From DAIRET01 sp036795455 (GTDB lineage Bacteria; Bacteroidota; Ignavibacteria; Ignavibacteriales; Ignavibacteriaceae), in contig DAIRET010000036.1 of the NCBI GenBank assembly GCA_036795455.1, positions 1 through 19,620 of the forward strand: a stretch of 19,620 bases of DNA, in the 5' to 3' direction. The notes under the pieces were generated by a model. The model was not told the DNA's origin, did no database searches, and worked only from the letters and a program-made list of their open reading frames with translations. Of the stretch, positions 1 through 9,076 are shown piece after piece. Within the stretch, counting starts at the first letter, position 1, and every line of letters begins with the position of its first letter. The translations under genes were made by a program, and so were the position numbers.

Positions 1-3000
1 ATACCGATAACATTATTAGATATTGTCGAATTTTTTCCTGCTATAGCAGCGAAAGAACCGTTTGCAGGAGAATAATTGTTTGTAATTTTGTTTCCCGTCC
101 CGGATTCAATAGCAACATCGAATAAGTTCATTAGTTTAACGCGGTTGCTTTGTATGGAAGAGTTCAAGTTATTAACCCCAAAATGATTGTTGTCAATTAC
201 ATTGTTGTCGCAGGAGGTATTATCGAAGTCTTTAATTTCAATTCCAAAAGACAAACCCGATATAATATTGTATTCAATCAAATTACCGTCGCAATTCCTT
301 TGTAATTCTATACCTTTTGCGTTTGTAAACCGTTCTGTTATAGGAGCATTTGGACCTATGACATTATTTCTAATGATATTGTTGCTGCAATCAAGGCTTA
401 AGCCAATATTTGCATCTGAATTTCCTGATATTAAATTCCCGTCAATAATTATATTTGAGCATTTTTCGTACATGTGAATCCCCATGAGGTTTGGTACCGC
501 CAGTAATCCATCTTCATCTGTACCGATTTTATTATTTTTTATTTCTACATCCTTTACATTCGACATGATGGAAATTCCGTTTTGTGAAAATCCACCTATC
601 AAATTTGCTGTTATATTAATATCTTCACATTTATTGAAAAGATTTATACCGTCTTCTACAGGTTTTCCATCCATTATTTGAAAAGCATTCTCTTTTATTT
701 CAAATTCTTTCCCTTTTATTATTGATAACGTACCGTAAAGGATATTGTTTTCAATAGAAAAATAATCGGAGGTATCAATACGAACTTTATAACTGTAATC
801 ACCGTCAAATCGGTTTGATTTTATTAAATGCGAATTTATCTGTGCCGTTCCTTTTAATACATGTTTTAACTTTAATGCGGTTTTGTTATAGCTCTCGGTG
901 GTATCGTCTCTAAAGGTATTTTCTTCGATGATTAACCTGGATTGTTTAACAGCATCATCATTTACATGTTTTATTTTAGCTCCGGCATAGGCTCTGTTTT
1001 GTTTGATTTGAGTTTCCCCTCTCAAGTATGATAAATCAAGTACTCGCAAGAGATAATTATCTATAATTTGTGCATTATATGTCTTCCCGGCAGTTACACC
1101 AAACTTTTTATTCAAGTTAATTTTTAATGGTATCTGCAATTCGGCGCCATTGTAATTAATTGTCCCGACAGTGTCGCCGGTTACCTCGTTACCTATTATT
1201 TCAATTAAAGGATTCGCATTTTTCTTATCCAATTGAAGCCCTGTATTATCGACATTAATATAAATCGGGGCAAAATGTTTGTTATAATTTATCTCGGCTA
1301 AACTGATTTTGCTTAGACTTATAAAAAGATTCTTCCCGCCTATTGGGAAAAGATTGTTACTGAATATTGCTTTCTCGAAAGAATCAAAGTTAAACTTGTT
1401 TTCGAATGTACTATCTTTAAATGTATTCCCTGAAATGACTATGCTTCCTTCTAAATCGTTATAATCAATCCCCCCATTAATCGTATTCCCCACAATGAAA
1501 GTTGTATCTTTCAGTTTATTAATCTCTATTCCATTTTCAATTAAATTGTATGATATAGATGCATTTTTTGATTTCTCCACTTTAACGGAGAAGTTTTTAT
1601 TTGAATCCACCGCTACTGTTGAATATAGGCTGTCACCAAGAAAAACTATCCTGCTGGATGAATCGCCTAAAACTTGATTGTTGCTTATTCTTATATCGGT
1701 TTGTTTTGTTTTCTTTTTCTCCAAATGTGAATTATCAATTAGAACGTTAAAACCGTTCTGGCTTTTGTTTTTACTTAGAAGCACCTTATCAATCTTTGTT
1801 AAGAACAAATAGTTTTCCGGATAACCATCAAATACATTTTCAGTTACTATTACCTCACTTAAATCGCTGAAGTCAAAAACCACCAGGTTGGTATCGGCTA
1901 GAGTAAGTATGTTTTTATCAATATGGACATTTCCTGTGTCAAAAGAAAGGTTCATTTTCCCTTTAATTGTATTGTTTACAATATTTAATTCATTAGTGAT
2001 ATTATCAAGAATCAAAGCTGTTGTATCCCCCTCAAAAATATTGTCGCGGATTATGTTCGAGTTTAGATTTACATATTCCGAGTTAGTTAAACTAACTCCC
2101 TTACTATTCGAAATGATATTGTTACTGTCAAGAATAATTCCGTTTATGCTATCGCAGAACACACCCCAATTGGTGTTATTGGAGAGGAGATTTCCTCCCA
2201 AAATGATATTTTCACTTGATTTAAGGTCTATTCCGTATTTGTGATGTGTTAATTCATTTTTCTCTGCAAGTATCCAGGTACAATTATCTATTCTCAAACC
2301 CTTATTAAATCCACCCAAGATTTTATTTTCAGCAAAGCGCAATGAGTGAACGTCAATTAATTCACCTCCAATATCCCCCACGGAAGACCACGTGTTATTG
2401 GTAACCTGATGATATTTCAATGAATCTCCAGGTGGAATATTCTCTAATGACAAATACGCATCGGCAGCATTCTTAAAAGAATTCTCGCTGAATATGAGAT
2501 TGGGAAATGTTTTTGATTCATCCATTATTAAATCGGAAACTATAGCCTGACCATATATTTCATTTTTTTCAACCTTCGTGTTACCGTACAAATTTCTCAT
2601 TACAATAGATTCGGGAATTGTATTCTCACTTACTTCGGCATTACGTACAAATTCCGCTTCTATTCTAAAGTTCTTATTGTTTTTGATAGTCAATTTCATC
2701 GGGCTGCTTGAACTATCGTATTGTTCCGGTTTATACAATATACTTCCAACTGAATCGGCATCTTCCGATACAATTTTATTGTTCTCAATGTTCACCACAG
2801 CAGAGCTGTTATCACCTGTAACTTCCGGAATTACAGCTATCTTGAAAGATGAATTTGCAACATTGTTTTCAATACTCAACAATTGTTTAACATTTTCAAC
2901 AAGAATTGTTCTATCCTCGCTGCAATAATCGAAATAATTACTCTGTATTGTTGCTTTACTTATATATGATAACTCAATCGGTGTGTCATCAATATTCTTA

Positions 3001-6000
3001 AATCTGTTCAACGCGAGATTATAACCATTTCCTTTGCTTGAATTACCGACACCATAAATCCCATTTTGATAATTTTCTATAATGCTGTTCTTAAATAAAA
3101 AATTGTCACAACTGCTTAAATCAACGGCTAAATCACCCCCTCTTAAATTGTAAATTGTAAATCCTTCAAGCGAGCAATTATCTTTGTTTATAAATACTCC
3201 TCCTTTATAGTGGGAGGCAGTATCAATATCTGTAATAATTGATGTATTCTCGGGACCATTAACGGATTTAATATGAAGTTGTTTTGTTACGGCTAATTGT
3301 TCAACATATCCACCATCGCACACATATATCGAATCACCGTTTAGTGTGTGTTGATAGTCGATAGCGTCCTGCATTTTTGCAAATGCATATCCCGTTGCTG
3401 TACGCACCGGAGCTATAATTAATGAATCCATTCTTGCTGCTCCGACAATTTCTCCCGGAGGATACACCATCGGAGTTGCACTGACACCCATTGTTCTCCA
3501 ATTGAAAATTCTTACAGTATCATGTGCATAGGTAACAGGATCATAATTAAACTTATAACTTATTTTAAATAGGACGCTGCTCCCTTTTGCTACGACAAGT
3601 GGAGGAGAAAAAGTAACTGTAATAGTTCCGTCATCCGCCAAATAATTTGTTGTTAGATTTACCGGCCCCTCAATTTTAACACTTCCGATATCGAGTTTAT
3701 CGTTCCCGGAACCGGAAGCATCAATCTTAAATGACCCGAAAGACCAATCATCAATTTCATCTGCTGAAAAAGTTGCTGTCCCTACGCTAAGATAATCTCC
3801 CGGCACCAACTCTTTGGGACAAAAAATTTCTTTCCCTTTTTTACCTGCAACCGTTAAAACAGGTATTTGTTCAAATACGGCAATTACTTCTTTTTCCCCC
3901 TCTACTAATACTGTTGTTGGATTACCTCCGGAGGCTCCTATCCAATAAGCAAATTTCCACCCGGTAACTTCTGTAGCTGAAATTTGAACATTCGTTGGAA
4001 CACGAAATGTATAAGTTCCAGCCGATGGTGTAGTTGTGCATCCCGCTTGTACGGCTTCCAAAGGGGTAATCGCTATAGTTAGTTTATTATCCGTAACAGG
4101 TTCGTAATACGGTTTTTCAAGTTTTATAATATAAACCGGCGGTGAAGTATTGGTTGGTGTAATATAATATTTTCGATTATCGCTATTTTCCGAATATATC
4201 TTATTACTTATCGGTTCTTTCAGAATAATATAGTCGGTACCTGCCCACCCTTTTGTTAAATTGAAGTCAATGCCTCTGTAATAATTGTTTTCAACTGAAT
4301 CATAGACTAATGTCATGATTAATTGATTTGTCGACTCGGTGTGCAGATAAATTGTTCCTTCAACATTTACGAGTGCTGATATGTTTTTGTTTTCCGGTAC
4401 TTCCCATTCTTTTAACAAAACCGGGGCAGAAGGATTAATTGTCGAATATGTTCTCAAATAAGAAATGCCGTTTACCCTTGAGGAGGTGATGTAATAATTT
4501 TTTTCGCCTATTAAACCATATTCTTTCGGCGAATTTGAATTTGAACATAAGAGAGATATGCTATCTTTATTCTCGACGTTCAGTATTGTAAAAATTGTTG
4601 CCGTAGAATTTGAATTAGTGCCCTGAATAATCATCAATTCTCTTTCCCGGTTATAATACTGTTTGGATGAAATTCCATCAAAAAGAAGTGAACCTTTTAT
4701 TATAGGATTTGCTATTTCTGTAAAATCGTAAACCAACAGTTTGGATTTATCGCTATTACTTCCGGATAAATTGCTGATCAAAATAAATGCTAAATCACCG
4801 TTAAAAGAAATATCCTTAACACGCCCTTCCATGTTTAAAATTATCTTGATTATAAAACTGTCGGGACTTGAAGGTTTATCAAGGATATGAATTTTATTAT
4901 CTGTGGTAGATACGAATAGATAATTGCTATTATAGAAAAGTTTTGATGCACTTTGAACTGTAATGTAACCCTTTTCATTTGGTGATGAAGGATCAATCAT
5001 GTCTGTTACATAAACACGGTTTTCACCTGTTACCGAAGTATAGATGTATCTTCCGTCTGTACATGCGGCGCTTGAAACCCGATTTGAGAGATCGCTCGGC
5101 ATAAACTGCAAAGCAAACGGTAAATCGGGATTTGAATATGGTAATACAAAATCATGCGTGGTAGTATCGTTGCTTGTAATTATTATAGTTGCAGTATCGG
5201 CTGAATAACCGCCTGTTGCCGAAGTAAAAAAGTATTCTCCCGGTTCTATATCTGGTACGAAATAAAAACCGGAACTATTTGCATTGTAAATAATTTCGTT
5301 GGAGTAAACAGTGGCATTGGGTATCGGGTCTCCGGATGAATTTTTAACTACACCTTTTAATGAACCATAGGGAATGGCAAATAGATGAAGACTATCTATA
5401 GCTGCAGGAGGCTGTGAACCGTAGTTATCATCGTTTATCCATGAAAAAACAAGACGGTACGTTTTATTTCTTAGTGAGTCTGGGAGTAAAATCGTTTCTT
5501 TTTTCCATTGATTGTTTTGATTATATCTTTCAAGTCCGATCATACCTCTTGTAATTACAACCCCCTCCTGTGGAATAACTGTAGTGGGGACAAGATACAA
5601 TTTTAAATAATCACTCTGATATTGTCCTTGAGCTTTCCAATAAAAAGAGAAATTAAAGACTCCGTTGACATCGGGAAATTTAATGTCTCTGAAAATATGG
5701 GTTACATTTGATTGGTTCAAACTATAAGCATTCGTAACTCCATCTGTCGAGGAAATATATGCGGAACGAGCACCTGATTGAGCGACAGCATTTCCTATAT
5801 GCCATTTATTAATTTGATTTCCATTTACAAAACTCCAGTTGGAAAGAGTATCCTCGAAAGTCTCAGTAAAGGGAAGGTTTGCAGGTATTTGTTCAGTTTG
5901 AAAAAATAATACATTAGACCAATTACTATTTGACTTTTCTGCACAAACTGAACGAACGTAAGCTTCGTATGCAGTTGCTGCTGACAATAATTCTATTTTA

Positions 6001-8534
6001 TATGGCTTGCTGTTAATATCTGTAATTAAAGTTCCGCTACTGTCGGGATTAAACCCGGGTAGTCCATATTTTATTTCCCACGCAGTTGCTCCTCCGTTTT
6101 CATTCCAATTAAGAGTTACAGAATTTTGTGTAGCCTCTGTAACCCCAAGTTGACTTGGTTCAAGGCAGGTTACAGGTAGTGTTTCATATACAAAATTGTC
6201 GATAAAAATATATACTCCTGTCCCTGCTCCCGGGCTACCGTGTTTAAATGCAATATGTCTATTACTACCGGAATATCCCTGAAAACTAATAGAGTAATCT
6301 TTTTGATTATCAGTCAGATTTGAAATGGTATCGAACGGGACGAATGTTAAATAGTCCGCCGGGTTACTCATAGTCCCAATAATCAGAATCGGATTGTCTG
6401 CCAGATTTGAAACACGGCTTCTAGCCCAAAATCGTATTCTGCATTGATTTAAGTCTTCCACACCCGGAGGGATTAATAAAAGCTGCGCATTACTTGAAAG
6501 CTCTGTACTGTTATAAAGAGAAACCTGATTCGGTTGACTTACTGGATTATTTACCGGGTCCGAGTTAGTTTCAACCTTTGCGAATGCTGAGAAATGGGAT
6601 ACAATTGTTTTCCATCCATAAGGCAATTCGGGAGCTATAACATTATCAAATTTCTCTGAATGGGGTGAAACGATAGGTTTTACAGCACTCGTTCTAATTA
6701 TTATCGAGCTGCTTACTTGAAGATCGCTTTGAGAATTGACTGTAACCTTGGTTGTATTCATTTCCGAATTAATAGCTGAGGCGGGTATTTCAACCTTTAA
6801 ATCTACAGTAACAGTATCAAAACCGGAAATTGTAATCTGCGTTAGTGGATTATTCGTGTTATGCTCTAAGAATGTGTAGTTCCAGCCCGGATCACCGCCA
6901 GAGCGGTTTAACGAAAAAATATCCGTGTTCAATCCTCGATTAAATACTTCAATGTTATGTATTATCGAATACCCGCTTTCACCTATCAGGTTTGAATTAG
7001 GCGATGAAACCTGAACAGAATAATTAGGCTTTTCTGCTATCTTAAATTCATCAACATATATAGTATAACTTTTATTACTTGTAACCCCTTGAAGAATGTG
7101 GTTGAAAGCAATATATACCTGTTTTCCCGAAAATGCCTCAAGATCAATAACATATTCCTTAATTGTTGTTGTCAGCTCTATTTCTTTCAGCAGTGTTCCG
7201 TTTGCCCTTAGAATAGAAGCCGTATCCGATAATTGTGGGATTGCATAAATTTTTACAACTTCCCCTTTATTTCCATCTACTGTACTTGCTTTTCCATAGA
7301 ACGTTAAATAATACTCTTTGGTGGTATCGAAATTCATCCGGGGAGAAATCAACCATTCATCTCCATTATAAGCCGGTATCGACTGCCACCAAATTTGTGA
7401 GGCGGATGTACTACTATTATTATAACCATTAAACGATGATTGGAACCAGCCGGAGTTTCGATTTGTATTTACAACACACCAGGCAAGGGGAGGAAAATCG
7501 TTTCCGAAATCTTCATAAAAAGGATAACTGGAATTTGCTGCAATGGCTGTTGTTTTAATCAAAATTGAACTTCGTTTTGTGGTATCGGATTGTGATATTC
7601 CTTTGACCTCAACTTCATCAAACGCTCCTAAAACAGCATCCGCAGGTATTGTAACTTTCAAATCGATTATTCCTGTTGAGGCACTATCCATTTCTATTTG
7701 ACTAATCTCGTTTGAAGTATTATGTTCGTAAAGTTTATAACCCCACCCTTTTTGCGATAAAACACTTAATAAACAAACATCTGTTCCTGTACCGATGTTT
7801 TCAACTTCTATTTGATAAGTAATTTCTGTCCCGGAATATTCTGACTGGTCTCCTATAAGATTGTATAACCCGATACCATATTCCTCCCTTCTAAGAAAAG
7901 CTGTGTTTGGTCTGTAAGATAAAACCGATGTTGATGTTGTAGCTCCACACAAATTTGAAAAATTGCCCCGCAAAAAGCGTGTTGCACCGCTAAAATATGG
8001 ACCTTCTAAATATGTTAATGCATTGAAAGAACTACTGCTATTTTGAAAACAAACCTCAACGACAATATTTGAACTTCCGTCCCATGTAAATGGTATATCC
8101 AGCGTGTGCAGATTCCAGCCAAGTCTCGGTTCATAATTATGAGGTCCGTAAACAGTTATCAAATCTGTTTCCCAACTATTTAATGCTTCGGTAGTTGTAT
8201 TTTTCATTGATATATAGAAATCATTTAGAACCGCCGAATTGTTAAGATTTGCAACATTAAAGCCGAATTTATGTATTTCGCCGGCAGTTAAACCTGAAGC
8301 TACTAGTTCGTAGTTTTTATAAAGAATTTGATGTTTTGCCGCATAGTAAGAATTTCCATATGGAGCCGGATAACCCGTTGAAGTGTTTACCTGTGTCCCC
8401 GTGCCGATTACAAATGTTTGGGCGGGTGTATTAAAATGAATTAAAAAAATAGTGAGCGGTATAATTAAATATGAGAATAAATTAACCCACCCCCGTGTTT
8501 TTTTATCTAAACAGGTTTCTAACTCAGATTTCAT
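1..8534 (-). CDS. Giant secreted multidomain protein with C-terminal parallel beta-helix (partial, 3' end off left edge)
   Basis: The frame is open from an ATG at 8534 to the left edge (2,844 complete codons, no stop found on reading every line), and the C-terminus is missing. A GGAG (plus-strand 8540-8543) sits 5 nt before the ATG and supports this start. Approximate residues: 1-39 signal peptide ending ...NTPAQ; 41-222 beta-rich domain of the sort that opens many Bacteroidota exported proteins (GTGT..., GYPAPYGN, WDGSSNIVVEVCF); 225-333 Ig/NEW3-like; 335-500 choice-of-anchor J-like jelly roll (EDFGN, GDEWLISP); 502-615 second Ig-like; 622-784 second jelly roll (YIFIDNF); 785-884 fibronectin III; 885-1057 third jelly roll (FTETFED); 1057-1137 carboxypeptidase-regulatory-like (LKGVVKNSSGDPIPNATV); 1139-1475 beta-propeller-like, resembling LVIVD repeats; 1479-1559 InlB-type repeat; 1562-1697 Ig-like; 1712-2844+ right-handed parallel beta-helix rich in NN-I ladders. 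Probably cell-surface or secreted, binding or acting on a polymer. No catalytic site was identified and the substrate is unknown. Domain names rest on recognition by eye. Confidence 0.9.
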   Translation of the reverse strand, partial: MKSELETCLDKKTRGWVNLFSYLIIPLTIFLIHFNTPAQTFVIGTGTQVNTSTGYPAPYGNSYYAAKHQILYKNYELVASGLTAGEIHKFGFNVANLNNSAVLNDFYISMKNTTTEALNSWETDLITVYGPHNYEPRLGWNLHTLDIPFTWDGSSNIVVEVCFQNSSSSFNALTYLEGPYFSGATRFLRGNFSNLCGATTSTSVLSYRPNTAFLRREEYGIGLYNLIGDQSEYSGTEITYQIEVENIGTGTDVCLLSVLSQKGWGYKLYEHNTSNEISQIEMDSASTGIIDLKVTIPADAVLGAFDEVEVKGISQSDTTKRSSILIKTTAIAANSSYPFYEDFGNDFPPLAWCVVNTNRNSGWFQSSFNGYNNSSTSASQIWWQSIPAYNGDEWLISPRMNFDTTKEYYLTFYGKASTVDGNKGEVVKIYAIPQLSDTASILRANGTLLKEIELTTTIKEYVIDLEAFSGKQVYIAFNHILQGVTSNKSYTIYVDEFKIAEKPNYSVQVSSPNSNLIGESGYSIIHNIEVFNRGLNTDIFSLNRSGGDPGWNYTFLEHNTNNPLTQITISGFDTVTVDLKVEIPASAINSEMNTTKVTVNSQSDLQVSSSIIIRTSAVKPIVSPHSEKFDNVIAPELPYGWKTIVSHFSAFAKVETNSDPVNNPVSQPNQVSLYNSTELSSNAQLLLIPPGVEDLNQCRIRFWARSRVSNLADNPILIIGTMSNPADYLTFVPFDTISNLTDNQKDYSISFQGYSGSNRHIAFKHGSPGAGTGVYIFIDNFVYETLPVTCLEPSQLGVTEATQNSVTLNWNENGGATAWEIKYGLPGFNPDSSGTLITDINSKPYKIELLSAATAYEAYVRSVCAEKSNSNWSNVLFFQTEQIPANLPFTETFEDTLSNWSFVNGNQINKWHIGNAVAQSGARSAYISSTDGVTNAYSLNQSNVTHIFRDIKFPDVNGVFNFSFYWKAQGQYQSDYLKLYLVPTTVIPQEGVVITRGMIGLERYNQNNQWKKETILLPDSLRNKTYRLVFSWINDDNYGSQPPAAIDSLHLFAIPYGSLKGVVKNSSGDPIPNATVYSNEIIYNANSSGFYFVPDIEPGEYFFTSATGGYSADTATIIITSNDTTTHDFVLPYSNPDLPFALQFMPSDLSNRVSSAACTDGRYIYTSVTGENRVYVTDMIDPSSPNEKGYITVQSASKLFYNSNYLFVSTTDNKIHILDKPSSPDSFIIKIILNMEGRVKDISFNGDLAFILISNLSGSNSDKSKLLVYDFTEIANPIIKGSLLFDGISSKQYYNRERELMIIQGTNSNSTATIFTILNVENKDSISLLCSNSNSPKEYGLIGEKNYYITSSRVNGISYLRTYSTINPSAPVLLKEWEVPENKNISALVNVEGTIYLHTESTNQLIMTLVYDSVENNYYRGIDFNLTKGWAGTDYIILKEPISNKIYSENSDNRKYYITPTNTSPPVYIIKLEKPYYEPVTDNKLTIAITPLEAVQAGCTTTPSAGTYTFRVPTNVQISATEVTGWKFAYWIGASGGNPTTVLVEGEKEVIAVFEQIPVLTVAGKKGKEIFCPKELVPGDYLSVGTATFSADEIDDWSFGSFKIDASGSGNDKLDIGSVKIEGPVNLTTNYLADDGTITVTFSPPLVVAKGSSVLFKISYKFNYDPVTYAHDTVRIFNWRTMGVSATPMVYPPGEIVGAARMDSLIIAPVRTATGYAFAKMQDAIDYQHTLNGDSIYVCDGGYVEQLAVTKQLHIKSVNGPENTSIITDIDTASHYKGGVFINKDNCSLEGFTIYNLRGGDLAVDLSSCDNFLFKNSIIENYQNGIYGVGNSSKGNGYNLALNRFKNIDDTPIELSYISKATIQSNYFDYCSEDRTILVENVKQLLSIENNVANSSFKIAVIPEVTGDNSSAVVNIENNKIVSEDADSVGSILYKPEQYDSSSSPMKLTIKNNKNFRIEAEFVRNAEVSENTIPESIVMRNLYGNTKVEKNEIYGQAIVSDLIMDESKTFPNLIFSENSFKNAADAYLSLENIPPGDSLKYHQVTNNTWSSVGDIGGELIDVHSLRFAENKILGGFNKGLRIDNCTWILAEKNELTHHKYGIDLKSSENIILGGNLLSNNTNWGVFCDSINGIILDSNNIISNSKGVSLTNSEYVNLNSNIIRDNIFEGDTTALILDNITNELNIVNNTIKGKMNLSFDTGNVHIDKNILTLADTNLVVFDFSDLSEVIVTENVFDGYPENYLFLTKIDKVLLSKNKSQNGFNVLIDNSHLEKKKTKQTDIRISNNQVLGDSSSRIVFLGDSLYSTVAVDSNKNFSVKVEKSKNASISYNLIENGIEINKLKDTTFIVGNTINGGIDYNDLEGSIVISGNTFKDSTFENKFNFDSFEKAIFSNNLFPIGGKNLFISLSKISLAEINYNKHFAPIYINVDNTGLQLDKKNANPLIEIIGNEVTGDTVGTINYNGAELQIPLKINLNKKFGVTAGKTYNAQIIDNYLLRVLDLSYLRGETQIKQNRAYAGAKIKHVNDDAVKQSRLIIEENTFRDDTTESYNKTALKLKHVLKGTAQINSHLIKSNRFDGDYSYKVRIDTSDYFSIENNILYGTLSIIKGKEFEIKENAFQIMDGKPVEDGINLFNKCEDINITANLIGGFSQNGISIMSNVKDVEIKNNKIGTDEDGLLAVPNLMGIHMYEKCSNIIIDGNLISGNSDANIGLSLDCSNNIIRNNVIGPNAPITERFTNAKGIELQRNCDGNLIEYNIISGLSFGIEIKDFDNTSCDNNVIDNNHFGVNNLNSSIQSNRVKLMNLFDVAIESGTGNKITNNYSPANGSFAAIAGKNSTISNNVIG
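3..3400 (-). repeat. Parallel beta-helix (PbH1-like) repeat region, protein level
   Basis: From about residue 1712 the giant protein opens with a pectin-lyase-like entry (MQDAIDY..., GDSIYVCDGGYVEQ) and continues as degenerate rungs with recurring Asn ladders such as IENNVA, IENNKIV, IVNNTIKG, ISGNTFKD, IKNNKIGTDEDG, IIRNNVIG and ISNNVIG. Rungs are degenerate at the DNA level, so there is no exact tandem repeat. The last visible part (about residues 2680-2844) is Gly-richer, with the IGTDxDG/GNLISGN style. The helix is cut by the window edge. This fold is common in polysaccharide lyases and adhesins, but no lyase active site was recognised. Confidence 0.8.
8418..8534 (-). other. Predicted N-terminal signal peptide of the giant protein
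   Basis: Residues 1-39 have a charged N-region (K2, K11, K12, R14), a hydrophobic core around residues 19-34 (LFSYLIIPLTIFLIHF) and a polar ending NTPAQ. Cleavage near A38/Q39 fits the AQ-type ends frequent in Bacteroidota exported proteins. The N-region is longer than usual. There is no Cys after the core, so this is not a lipoprotein signal. The cleavage position is inferred. Confidence 0.75.
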
Positions 8535-8622
8535 AAAAACTCCATTATGTAGATAATCTCATCTTCCTTGTGTAATTCTTTAACTAACAGAAGAATAACA
8601 CAGAACAACAGTAATACTTAAT

Positions 8623-8630
8623 CAAAACTA
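8623..8630 (-). promoter_or_regulatory. Possible -7 box (TAnnTTTG) upstream of the giant gene
   Basis: Read on the minus strand, 8630-8623 is TAGTTTTG, an exact match to the Bacteroidota-type -7 consensus TAnnTTTG. It would give an 80-odd nt leader before the ATG at 8534. No TTG was found at the usual 17-23 nt upstream, and the match could arise by chance in AT-rich DNA. Confidence 0.25.
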
Positions 8631-8996
8631 AGCCGTAATTAATATACTATTTCTCCATTAATAAAAACAACCCTCAGAACTAATAATGTGATTTACATGA
8701 TATCACTTTGGGGAATAAATATTGAAAGCCAAAATTAAATTACCCGCCTGTGTTTTAAACAGAAATGAGGTAATGAGCTTATTAAAAATAGAATTCCATG
8801 TACTTGGCAGATTCGATATTCTTTTAAGTAGGAATAGCAATTATGCCTCAACATACCGTATTTTTTTTCGATTATAAGGCGAAAAACCGTTGGTTTTCTT
8901 TGATTTTCTCTGTTTGAATAGTAATTTTTGAATATTGTTTTTACGAGCTAAATTCAATTAAATTACCTCAAGGGAATACCGGGAAAACTGTCAGGA

Positions 8997-9004
8997 TACT
9001 TTTG
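8997..9004 (+). promoter_or_regulatory. Possible -7 box (TAnnTTTG) upstream of the first kinase
   Basis: TACTTTTG matches TAnnTTTG exactly, 72 nt before the ATG at 9077. No TTG lies at the expected -33 distance, so the call is weak. It is the best candidate for the promoter driving the tandem kinase genes. Confidence 0.25.
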
Positions 9005-9076
9005 GGTTTTAAAGTGCCCTGTAAAAGTTATTAATTAATCTAGGACCATTTAACATCAAATAGAATAGAAATTATT

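Larger units (their letters stand above)
8535..9076. other. 542-bp intergenic region between divergent genes
   Basis: This AT-rich gap separates the giant minus-strand gene from the plus-strand kinase and must hold promoters for both. Only tiny ORFs are present (34 codons at 8773-8877, 24 codons at 8843-8917) with no supporting features. One TAnnTTTG-type box faces each gene (described separately). A small perfect inverted repeat, AAAACC-GTT-GGTTTT, lies at 8883-8897 and is too short to call a terminator or operator. No RNA gene, tRNA or riboswitch was recognised. Confidence 0.7.

Noticed and set aside
187..2928. Several plus-strand ORFs of 60-118 codons (187-477, 484-681, 1495-1677, 1888-2244, 2578-2928)
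   Set aside because: They lie antisense inside the continuous minus-strand frame of the giant protein, have no ribosome-binding sites or recognisable domains, and are explained as shadows of its Asn/Ile-rich coding sequence.
7235..7432. Plus-strand ORF of 65 codons
   Set aside because: It is antisense to the first jelly-roll domain of the giant protein, with low-complexity content and no family resemblance.
8806..8823. TTGGCAG-containing stretch as a sigma-54 promoter
   Set aside because: The -12 GC element is absent at the required 10-bp spacing from the GG.
8773..8877. 34-codon ORF in the divergent gap
   Set aside because: It follows a GAGG only 2 nt from the ATG, shows no domain or signal, and is of a size expected by chance.
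8883..8897. Inverted repeat AAAACC-GTT-GGTTTT as a terminator or operator
   Set aside because: The stem is only 6 bp and mostly A/T, with no gene ending nearby that needs a terminator.
8843..8917. 24-codon ORF in the divergent gap
   Set aside because: It is too short, lacks a ribosome-binding site and overlaps the other small ORF in a different frame.
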